The translations under genes and the position numbers were made by a program. Below are positions 7,520-12,703 of a stretch of DNA of 12,703 nt, one piece after another (position 1 is the stretch's first letter; each line of letters starts with the position of its first letter). The notes beneath the pieces were generated by a model. It made no database searches. It saw only the letters and a list, made by a program, of their open reading frames with translations, and was not told the DNA's origin. This DNA comes from Desulfosporosinus sp. (GTDB lineage: Bacteria > Bacillota > Desulfitobacteriia > Desulfitobacteriales > Desulfitobacteriaceae): assembly GCA_003513495.1 (NCBI GenBank), contig DOPM01000020.1, forward strand, positions 350,461 through 363,163, given 5' to 3'.

Positions 7520-8410
7520 TTACTCCACCCCTTTCACAGAATTAGTCTTCAATAAAGGGAAACCCAGTTTTTCTCGCTGTTCAACATAAGCCTGAGCACA
7601 AAGACGAGCTAGCCCCCGTACCCGAGCAATATAACTGGTGCGTTCTGTTACGCTGATTGCTCCGCGAGCATCAAGAAGATTAAAGGTATGCGAACACTTA
7701 AGCACATAGTCATAGGCTGGAAGAACCAAACCCTTCTCAACTACCCGCTTAGCCTCACGCTCATACATATCAAACCAAGTTTGCAAGGCTTCAATATCCG
7801 CCACTTCAAAGTTGTAATGTGAGTAGTCAATTTCATTTTGTAGATAAATATCACCATAGGTGACATCACCAACCCATTCAATATCATACACATTATCCTT
7901 GTTTTGAATATACGTCGTCAGACGCTCCAACCCATAGGTGATCTCTGCACAAACTGGTTTGCAATCGATGCCCCCACACTGTTGAAAGTACGTAAACTGA
8001 GTTACTTCCATGCCGTCTAGCCAGACTTCCCAGCCTAAACCCCAGGCACCTAAGGTTGGAGATTCCCAATTATCTTCAACAAATCGAATATCATGTTCAT
8101 GCGGATTGATCCCTAACCGCTCCAAACTCTGCAAGTATAGCTCCTGAACATTGTCCGGAGAGGGCTTAAGAATAACTTGGTATTGGAAATAATGCTGTAA
8201 TCTATTAGGATTTTCCCCATATCGTCCATCAGTAGGTCTGCGAGACGGCTCCACATAGGCCACATTCCAAGGCTCAGGCCCCAGAGCCCTCAGAAAGGTT
8301 GCAGGATTCATCGTGCCGGCCCCTTTTTCAACATCATATGGCTGTGCAATAATGCACCCCTGCTCTCCCCAAAACTGGTTAAGAGACAGGATAATATCTT
8401 GAAACTTCAT
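7520..8410 (-). CDS. glyQ: Glycyl-tRNA synthetase, alpha subunit
   Basis: GlyQ is the catalytic class II subunit that activates glycine with ATP and charges tRNA-Gly together with GlyS. The 296 residues match the family length. The start MKFQDIILSLNQFWGEQGC, the AQPYDVEKGAGTMNPATFLR block, RRPTDGRYGENPNRLQHYFQ and GWEVWLDGMEVTQFTYFQQ are all hallmark sequences. The ATG at 8410 has AGGAGGG about 7 nt upstream. An in-frame ATG 11 codons earlier lies upstream of that site and is rejected. Expression should depend on the T-box riboswitch at 8728-8937. The gap from its terminator to the start is unusually long, about 315 bp, and filled with repeats. glyS follows after one base. Confidence 0.97.
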   Translation of the reverse strand: MKFQDIILSLNQFWGEQGCIIAQPYDVEKGAGTMNPATFLRALGPEPWNVAYVEPSRRPTDGRYGENPNRLQHYFQYQVILKPSPDNVQELYLQSLERLGINPHEHDIRFVEDNWESPTLGAWGLGWEVWLDGMEVTQFTYFQQCGGIDCKPVCAEITYGLERLTTYIQNKDNVYDIEWVGDVTYGDIYLQNEIDYSHYNFEVADIEALQTWFDMYEREAKRVVEKGLVLPAYDYVLKCSHTFNLLDARGAISVTERTSYIARVRGLARLCAQAYVEQREKLGFPLLKTNSVKGVE

Positions 8411-8521
8411 AGTAAGCCCTCCTAATATAATCATTAAATACACTGAGATTTAACTTTCCCCATATCCCAGCCCACCGACCAGAAATTAAGGGGACCTTGC
8501 TAAGTGAACACTTTAGTGGGA

Positions 8522-8629
8522 GTTCACGATAAAACGAGTGCCGATGCTGAGGCATTATTCCGCCCAGGTTCACATGCAGAATACCCATAGGTTGGCGGAA
8601 TAGCCTCAGCATCCAACGAGTCAGTGAAC
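8522..8629. repeat. Long imperfect hairpin in the glyQ leader
   Basis: GATGCTGAGGC plus ATTCCGCC (8543-8564) pairs with GGCGGAAT plus GCCTCAGCATC (8594-8613), giving a stem of about 20 bp with one small bulge and a loop of about 29 nt. An outer pair, GTTCAC (8522-8527) and GTGAAC (8624-8629), extends it across an internal loop whose two sides each carry AACGAGT. It resembles a small palindromic repeat element and would fold strongly in the read-through glyQS mRNA. It has no T-run, so it is not a terminator. Confidence 0.75.
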
Positions 8630-8648
8630 GGAAACGTGTGTGAACGTG

Positions 8649-8693
8649 CAATCTCCCCTTACTTTCAACCACCCAATCTCCCCTTACTTTCAA
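8649..8693. repeat. Two tandem copies of a 20-mer with a 25-bp period
   Basis: CAATCTCCCCTTACTTTCAA occurs at 8649-8668 and identically at 8674-8693, separated by CCACC. On the transcribed strand each copy reads TTGAAAGTAAGGGGAGATTG. The copies lie between the T-box terminator and the long hairpin. Confidence 0.85.
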
Positions 8694-8727
8694 TGTCCCC
8701 CACGTTCCCAGCCCACCGACCAAAATT

Positions 8728-8774
8728 AAAAAGCCCTCACCCCCGTAGCATATTTATGCTACAGGGACGAGAGC
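8728..8774 (-). terminator. T-box-controlled transcription terminator
   Basis: On the minus strand the arm from 8774 (GCTCTCGTCCCTGTAGCATA) pairs with TATGCTACGGGGGTGAGGGC down to 8733, with G-U pairs, and TTTTT follows (8732-8728). Its 5' arm contains CCCT (8766-8763), which can instead pair with the AGGG of the T-box sequence to make the antiterminator. It may also stop transcripts coming from the gene upstream, for which no separate terminator is seen. Confidence 0.9.
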
Positions 8775-8937
8775 TTGTTCCCGCGGTTCCACCCTGTTTG
8801 ACCCGTAAGGTCCCCTTCGTTTCCTATGCTCAGAGCTGCCCCATCCACTTCTCCCATTCGGCTTCCACCCACCCGAACTCGCTAGCAGAGAAAATACGCA
8901 GACTTCATTCTCATCATCACATCATAAGGTATTAATT
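8728..8937 (-). ncRNA. T-box riboswitch (tRNA-Gly sensing) of glyQS
   Basis: The leader contains the hallmark T-box sequence AGGGTGGAACCGCG on the minus strand (8795-8782), followed by a competing antiterminator/terminator. Upstream is a stem I-like region with AATGAAGTC, GCGAGTTCGGG, GTGGAAGCCGAA and then GGGGCAGC. The GGC at 8840-8838, a glycine codon followed by A, is the likely specifier. Uncharged tRNA-Gly would pair with the specifier and, through its NCCA end, with the TGGA of the T-box bulge, which favours antitermination. It lies upstream of glyQ, the expected regulated gene. T-box identity is very secure; the exact specifier position is inferred without a full fold. Confidence 0.93.
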
Positions 8938-8943
8938 TTAATC

Positions 8944-8972
8944 ATTATATGCTGAGGAATAAATCGTGTCAA
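8944..8972 (-). promoter_or_regulatory. Consensus sigma-A promoter of the glyQS T-box transcript
   Basis: On the minus strand TTGACA (8972-8967) and TATAAT (8949-8944) are both perfect and spaced by 17 bp. Transcription should start near 8937, at the 5' end of the T-box leader. The -35 box begins about 20 bp after the stop codon of the preceding PduL-GNAT gene. Confidence 0.92.
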
Positions 8973-8992
8973 ATGGAACGGAGAAAAAGTGC

Positions 8993-10219
8993 CTATAAAA
9001 TATCGTTAAGGGTTTGCCATGCCGCTTCCATTGTCGACGAATCAAGTCTAGCATTTGAGGTCTCAGGCTTAAACATGAGCGAAAATTCTTCGCCCCCCTT
9101 GGTTTTTTTCGCAGAATAAAAATCCGTGTCAACAGGAATAGCGCCTAGGTCTAAGAAAAATGGTTTCCGATCATCAAGGTGTTCCATGTTTTTCCTAACC
9201 TCAAGGAGTATTCCTTCGATCTCAGGATGTTTCTTCTCAAGGAACGTCCGAACCCTATGGAATAAAAAGCCTCCAATACCTCGAGCCTTATATTCAGGCG
9301 TAATCCCGAGATGTTCCAGATAACCCATTCGAACGTTTGGCATCCAGTAAAAGCAGGCGATTCCAAAGACCTTTTCGTTTTCTTGTGCCGTCAGCAGGTA
9401 AAACTTGTTGGGCGCAATAGCCTGTGGGTTTAACAGCTTTTCTCGGATTTCCTCTTGAACAGATTCAGGGTATTCAAAGACTGAGCCCATGAGTTTGATT
9501 CCTTCTTGAGTATAGTATCCGTTGGGCTCCTTCCCTTCAACAAATTTGATATTATCAGTATCTATTTCTAGGACATTGCCACAGTCATCCCGAATGATTA
9601 TCTCCTTATGTATGATCATGGCCATGTCTCCCGTGTCAGCAAAGGCAGCATTCGCCTCGTCAGTGTCAATATGAAATTCAGTAATCCCATCATCCACTAA
9701 CCGAACTGTAACGTCATGATAGGAAACGATTTTTTCCCCTTTGAGTAAAATACTAACCTTATCCGACTCAGAAAGGTCCAATCGTTTTGCGGTCTTCGAT
9801 AGCATATGTACATGGGCTTTAGCAATAATACATCCATGATCGAGTACGACGACTCCTTTAGGTCCAATAAGCACCGCTCCCGGAGTACCCTTTAGATCTC
9901 CAGAATCTCTCAAAGGAGCATCAATTCCCAACGGATATGTTTCTGTACGCGACAATTCCACTTGAGTTTCAGAGCGTGTTGGTCCAATAATCCTAACTTT
10001 TTGTAATACGCCCTTTGGTCCCACGACATTGACGGTTTCTTTAGCGGCAAATTGTCCAGCTTGCCCTAAATCCCGTAACACTGTAAGCTCACTACCCTGT
10101 CCAAACAATATTTCCATATGTTCTCGCGTAAGATGGACATGGGCCCTAGAAACACCCACCATAACAAGCCATTTGGCTTCACGCTTAAAGTCTACTTTTT
10201 TAGGATCACTCATTTCCAT
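8993..10219 (-). CDS. PduL-type phosphate acyltransferase fused to a GNAT N-acetyltransferase
   Basis: The 408-residue protein has two domains. Residues about 18-205 are a phosphate propanoyltransferase/phosphotransacetylase domain of the PduL family: VGVSRAHVHLT, LGQAGQFAAKETV, TQVELSRTE, RDSGDLKGTPG, IIAKAHVHM and EFHIDTDEANAA. The six expected zinc ligands are present (His27, His29, Glu88, His136, His138, His183). Residues about 235-385 look like a GNAT fold, with EHLGITPEYKARGIGGFLF as the acetyl-CoA-binding motif A and a late FFLDLGAIPVDTDFY. The first part should interconvert acyl-phosphate and acyl-CoA; the GNAT acceptor is unknown. The short charged N-terminus is unlike microcompartment targeting helices, so a cytosolic enzyme is likely. 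The ATG at 10219 has AGGAGG about 9 nt upstream. The reading frame extends 33 codons further but without a ribosome site. The gene is monocistronic; a weak TATACT (10286-10281) is a possible -10. The family PduL is very likely, GNAT likely. Confidence 0.88.
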   Translation of the reverse strand: MEMSDPKKVDFKREAKWLVMVGVSRAHVHLTREHMEILFGQGSELTVLRDLGQAGQFAAKETVNVVGPKGVLQKVRIIGPTRSETQVELSRTETYPLGIDAPLRDSGDLKGTPGAVLIGPKGVVVLDHGCIIAKAHVHMLSKTAKRLDLSESDKVSILLKGEKIVSYHDVTVRLVDDGITEFHIDTDEANAAFADTGDMAMIIHKEIIIRDDCGNVLEIDTDNIKFVEGKEPNGYYTQEGIKLMGSVFEYPESVQEEIREKLLNPQAIAPNKFYLLTAQENEKVFGIACFYWMPNVRMGYLEHLGITPEYKARGIGGFLFHRVRTFLEKKHPEIEGILLEVRKNMEHLDDRKPFFLDLGAIPVDTDFYSAKKTKGGEEFSLMFKPETSNARLDSSTMEAAWQTLNDIL

Positions 10220-10501
10220 TCTATAGTTCCTCCTAACATTCAAGTTATAGACTAAGGTAACTACTATTTTATAGTAAATGAGTATAATATGTAATCCTTT
10301 CCCTGAAATTTCTGGCAATATTATTTATTAATTGACAAACATTCGTAAATATTTTGATAATTTAATTAATTTTGTGGGGGTCATTTACTAATTTATACTA
10401 ATCATAGTTTCCTCTTTGCATTTTATATCCCCACTAGGTCTCAATCTTAAACTTTGGTTAGGTGTATTAGTTCCATATATGCTTAAGTATTTTTAGTGTT
10501 T
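10220..10501. other. AT-rich intergenic region upstream of the PduL-GNAT gene
   Basis: This gap is very AT-rich and contains no convincing reading frame. The PduL-GNAT promoter must lie here on the minus strand. TATACT at 10286-10281 with TTTCAG 16 bp upstream is the best of several weak candidates. TAGGAGG just before 10219 is its ribosome site. I see no riboswitch or clear operator. Confidence 0.4.
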
Positions 10502-10539
10502 AAAAAACGCCCCCATCCCTATTTCACTGGGTTAGAGGC
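10502..10539 (-). terminator. Rho-independent terminator of the Nudix gene
   Basis: On the minus strand GCCTCTAACCC (10539-10529) pairs with GGGATGGGGGC (10519-10509), with one mismatch and some G-U pairs. The loop has nine bases, and GTTTTTT follows (10508-10502). It lies about 120 bp after the Nudix stop codon. The interval 10540-10661 shows no other feature. Confidence 0.7.
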
Positions 10540-10661
10540 ACATTTTTACTAGTTGGACTTTGTTTCCATCCTACTTAAAGAGACATTAGAAAACATATTC
10601 ACCTTTAAGTTATTTTATGCATGGTTTTAGGTTATGTTTAATGAAAGTAATTGTTCCTTAA

Positions 10662-11222
10662 CTAAAATAATTCTTTTATTTTAGAAACAAATTTGTCATA
10701 AACCTTATGCATATGAGGTTCATTACTATAACTATTTATCTCACTTAATGGAATCCACTGGACGCCGCTATTCTCGTCTTCTTTGACAGTTAAACGATCA
10801 TTTTCATCAGCCTCAATCAAAAAGGCAACGGATAAATGAAGATGAGGTGACACGTATTCTCCTCTTCTTATATGTCCTAACACTGGAAGTATGTCCAAAG
10901 AGAAAATTTCTGGAGTAACCAAACGAATATTATTAACTCCAGTCTCCTCCCTCAATTCTTTAATAGCGACGGCTAATAAATCCTCTTCACCGTCAGCATG
11001 CCCACCAGTCCATGACCAAGAATCATAAATATTATGATAGACAACAAGCACTTTATTCCGTGTTCTATTAACGACAAATGCGGAACTTGTAAGATGGGCG
11101 ATGACATTATTCCTCGTCAAAACATCCGCAAACATTCCGAGGCAAGTAAGAAAGACCGCTTTATCCTTATCCTCTTGCTCATTGTACGGCACATATCTCT
11201 TGATCGAATCTTTAAAATGCAT
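10662..11222 (-). CDS. Nudix hydrolase of unknown substrate
   Basis: The 186-residue protein carries a complete Nudix box at about 74-96: GHADGEE, then KELREETGV. This fits G-x5-E-x7-[RK]-E-U-x-E-E-x-G-U with Lys in place of the usual Arg. Nudix enzymes hydrolyse nucleoside diphosphates linked to another group (NDP-sugars, ADP-ribose, oxidised nucleotides, CoA). The box plus the WSWTGGHADG lead-in does not fix the substrate. The ATG at 11222 (MHFKDSIKRYVP) is preferred because AGGAGAAAGAGAG lies upstream; an ATG ten codons earlier lacks a comparable site. The gene starts about 58 bp after the preceding stop and has its own terminator. It is visibly more AT-rich than recO or glyS and is not part of the recO-glyQ neighbourhood in Bacillus, which may indicate later insertion. 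Confidence 0.88.
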   Translation of the reverse strand: MHFKDSIKRYVPYNEQEDKDKAVFLTCLGMFADVLTRNNVIAHLTSSAFVVNRTRNKVLVVYHNIYDSWSWTGGHADGEEDLLAVAIKELREETGVNNIRLVTPEIFSLDILPVLGHIRRGEYVSPHLHLSVAFLIEADENDRLTVKEDENSGVQWIPLSEINSYSNEPHMHKVYDKFVSKIKELF

Positions 11223-11280
11223 AACTTCTCTCTTTCTCCTATGAATACGCATCTTGGTGTATTACCAGCCATGGCAGATA

Positions 11281-11715
11281 CTAAAATTCACCCGTTTCCC
11301 GATCGTAAGGATACACCTGGTTAGAAGCAACTTCCAACTCAAAGTGGTTCATTGCAGCCCCTACAGCCCCTACAAGGGCCAGCAATCTCAAGCCAGGCCT
11401 CCTCCATACTGTGTATGCGAGAGCTAACCCTAAAGGAGCTGAAAGACTGATAATCGTATTATCATGCCGTTTGAGACTGATTGTGGAGTGACTGATATTT
11501 GACATGGTAGATTTTATACTATCCAAAATTCCTTGACTTTGCTCCTCAAAATCCCAGTCTTGTCCTAACCCATTCCGCACTCTCTCTAGATCGTCTAAAG
11601 CCTTTAATACGTCGCCCTGAGCCAAATTCAAAGCTGTACGCGCCTCTTCATATCCAATCCCCATACGTTCACGCAAGATATCAATCTTTTCCAATTCCGT
11701 CCAAGGTTCATTCAT
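11281..11715 (-). CDS. Small UBA-like/DUF4342-like protein with a hydrophobic C-terminal part
   Basis: The 144-residue product begins with a UBA/TS-N-like three-helix segment (about 6-45: LEKIDILRERMGIGYEEARTA, described in part, with LAQGDVLKALDDLE). After an acidic linker comes a region from about 65 to 125 with ISLKRHDNTIISLSAPLG, then two short hydrophobic stretches (about 92-104 and 109-122) that could be membrane-associated hairpin segments. This resembles the DUF4342 family, whose function is unknown. The ATG at 11715 has GGAAGGG upstream and overlaps the recO stop by 8 nt (ATGAATGA), so it is probably translated by coupling to recO. In-frame ATGs 8 and 15 codons upstream lie inside recO and lack better ribosome sites. 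The family assignment is tentative. Confidence 0.7.
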   Translation of the reverse strand: MNEPWTELEKIDILRERMGIGYEEARTALNLAQGDVLKALDDLERVRNGLGQDWDFEEQSQGILDSIKSTMSNISHSTISLKRHDNTIISLSAPLGLALAYTVWRRPGLRLLALVGAVGAAMNHFELEVASNQVYPYDRETGEF

Positions 11716-12499
11716 TACCTTTCCCTTCCTTCCCATCAAAATTTCGCCCCGATCCATCCCTCGTTAAACTCCCCATTCTCCAGGATTTCAGCGGTCGCTC
11801 AAATTTATGTTCCAGGTAAATCCTTAATATCTCCAGAATCTCTTCCTGCATCCAAGCACTCCAACGCAACCGATCTAGCTTCTTGATATCGTGACGAATA
11901 AGTTGACGCATAAATGCAATACTACCTGCCCGAACCCATCTCCCAGAACAACTCTCGCGACAGTTCCCACATAAGGTACCACCCGCCTCTACACTAAAAA
12001 ACAAACGCTCCCCCTTCACGTTCCCCCCGCACTCTGCACACTCCCCAAGAAGCGGACGATAACCCAAAATCTCCATTAACCGCAAAGCGTAAGCACTAAG
12101 TATGAGAAACGGGTCAAATTGTTCCAGCAGAAATAAACAGGTCAAGGTAAGAGTAAATAGCTCTTTGTTAGGCTGTTCAGAAAACGTCGAAACGTCTAAC
12201 AGCTCAGCCATCCCCGTAGCCGAAAAAGACCGATCCAAATCCCTCCATAGATAAGGAAAGCTTTCCTTAGGACTGCATTGACTCACAGTATCGAGAGATT
12301 TCCCCCGATGTATCAGAAAATCCCCATAGGTAAATAACTGAGCCCCCGCCCTCTGACGACTCTTCGGTTTGCGCACCCCCTTGGCCACCGCTTGAAGCTT
12401 GCCTAACTCACGGGAAAAAAGAGTGAGCACCCGATCCGACTCACCAAATTGCCTGCTGCGGATCACCAACGCGTCCGCATGATAAACGGCCACGCCCAC
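11708..12499 (-). CDS. recO: DNA repair protein RecO
   Basis: RecO acts with RecF and RecR to load RecA on SSB-coated single-stranded DNA in gap repair. The 263-residue length is typical. The N-terminal OB fold shows ALVIRSRQFGESDRVLTLFS and GKLQAVAKGVRKPKS. The helical C-terminal part carries the zinc site as CAEC (Cys154, Cys157) and CGNC (Cys177, Cys180). Two GTG starts compete: 12499, with AGGGTGA only 3 nt away, and 12493, with the same site at 9 nt. The second may be used, which would remove two residues. It overlaps the following UBA-like gene. In Bacillus recO directly precedes glyQ; here three genes are interposed. No strong promoter is seen upstream, and the gene may belong to a longer operon beyond the window. 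Confidence 0.95.
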   Translation of the reverse strand: MGVAVYHADALVIRSRQFGESDRVLTLFSRELGKLQAVAKGVRKPKSRQRAGAQLFTYGDFLIHRGKSLDTVSQCSPKESFPYLWRDLDRSFSATGMAELLDVSTFSEQPNKELFTLTLTCLFLLEQFDPFLILSAYALRLMEILGYRPLLGECAECGGNVKGERLFFSVEAGGTLCGNCRESCSGRWVRAGSIAFMRQLIRHDIKKLDRLRWSAWMQEEILEILRIYLEHKFERPLKSWRMGSLTRDGSGRNFDGKEGKGNE

Positions 12500-12550
12500 T
12501 CACCCTCTCTATTCTTTGTATTCTATGCTCTTAGTATGCATTAGGGGAGG

Positions 12551-12600
12551 CAAAAGGGACGGTTCTTCTGCTTCATGCATGTTCAGGGGACAGTTCCCCG
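12551..12600. repeat. REP-like repeat with GGGAC(G/A)GTTC motifs
   Basis: GGGACGGTTC (12556-12565) and GGGACAGTTC (12587-12596) are two near-identical units 31 bp apart. The second forms a hairpin of GGGGA (12586-12590) and TCCCC (12595-12599). Phrases of this kind (GGGACGGTTC...TTCTG) recur in clostridial genomes near REP-associated tyrosine transposases. No transposase is present in the window. Confidence 0.5.
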
Positions 12601-12703
12601 TTCCTACTCTTAGTACCTTTAGCACGAAGGTGCACATGAAATGTGCCTTCTCCCTAGTACGCCCCCTCGTTCCTAGACCCGGGACGCAGTGTCACACGAG
12701 CGC
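12601..12703. other. Non-coding right edge with a small stem-loop
   Basis: AAGG(TG)CACAT and ATGTGCCTT pair around GAA (about 12626-12648), a 9-bp stem with a two-base bulge and no T-run. CTCTTAGTA occurs at 12528-12536 and again at 12607-12615. No gene or strong promoter is recognised up to the window end. Confidence 0.35.

Larger units (their letters stand above)
8465..8729. repeat. Near-identical direct repeats flanking a repeat-filled block in the glyQ leader
   Basis: The 24-25 nt sequence TCCCAGCCCACCGACC(AG)AAATTAA occurs at 8465-8489 and, one base shorter, at 8706-8729. The right copy overlaps the T-run of the T-box terminator; the left copy lies 55 bp before the glyQ start. The 216 bp between them hold a long hairpin and a tandem repeat, and several copies of GTGAAC/GTTCAC. 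This suggests a duplication or insertion that pushed the T-box away from glyQ. No gene is supported in 8411-8727. Confidence 0.75.

Noticed and set aside
8411..8443. Longer GlyQ start at 8443
   Set aside because: AGGAGGG lies inside this stretch and serves the ATG at 8410, which begins the conserved MKFQDIIL sequence.
8379..8935. Open frames on both strands across the glyQ leader
   Set aside because: They run through the T-box, its terminator and repeats, lack ribosome sites, and resemble no protein family.
10220..10318. 33-codon N-terminal extension of the PduL-GNAT protein
   Set aside because: The ribosome site AGGAGG lies within it, just before the ATG at 10219; the extension is AT-rich non-coding sequence.
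10332..10361. Plus-strand TTGACA - 18 bp - GATAAT promoter-like sequence
   Set aside because: It lies in very AT-rich DNA, where such matches arise by chance, and no plus-strand gene or RNA follows it.
12509..12580. 23-codon minus-strand open frame beginning MHEAEEPS
   Set aside because: It lies inside the REP-like region, has no ribosome site, and does not resemble the small YqzL protein sometimes found before recO.
1..12703. CRISPR array, tRNA, rRNA or complete insertion sequence
   Set aside because: None was seen: no regularly spaced repeats, no cloverleaf or rRNA signature, and no transposase in any frame.

Overview
The window reads as chromosomal DNA of a low-to-medium GC, spore-former-type Firmicute. 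A Desulfosporosinus/Desulfitobacterium-like member of the Peptococcaceae is the best guess. The reasons are the gene order recO ... glyQ-glyS-ccpN-ppsR, also known from Bacillus, followed directly by a pyruvate phosphate dikinase gene; separate alpha and beta subunits of glycyl-tRNA synthetase behind a glycine T-box; Shine-Dalgarno sites of the AGGAGG/GAGGTG type; and frequent GTG and TTG starts. The genus is inferred from protein style and gene order, not from a search.

Layout: every intact gene lies on the minus strand, so transcription runs from right to left. From the right edge: about 200 bp with a REP-like repeat; recO (12499-11708); a small UBA-like/DUF4342-like gene overlapping the recO stop; an AT-rich Nudix hydrolase gene with its own terminator; an AT-rich gap of about 440 bp; a gene fusing a PduL-type phosphate acyltransferase to a GNAT acetyltransferase (10219-8993); a consensus promoter and T-box leader; glyQ and glyS ending at a strong terminator; a 377 bp gap with an inverted-repeat element; and an operon of ccpN-like repressor, ppsR and ppdK ending at 812. 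The leftmost 630 bp hold two 5'-truncated gene remnants joined back to back, and a bidirectional terminator.

How the genes work together: uncharged tRNA-Gly should allow read-through of the T-box terminator and so raise glyQS, which charges tRNA-Gly. The CBS-domain repressor, the bifunctional kinase/phosphorylase PpsR and its target PpdK form one compact regulatory unit for pyruvate/PEP interconversion: PpsR acts on the Thr beside the catalytic His of PpdK, and both residues are present. The PduL half of the fusion would interconvert acyl-phosphate and acyl-CoA, another node next to pyruvate; the GNAT half could use the acyl-CoA.

The most unusual items are the PduL-GNAT fusion, with both PduL His motifs altered at the usually preceding Arg; the roughly 315-nt stretch between the glyQ T-box terminator and the glyQ start, built of direct, tandem and inverted repeats; and the back-to-back remnant junction near position 420. 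No complete transposase, CRISPR array, tRNA or rRNA gene was recognised.
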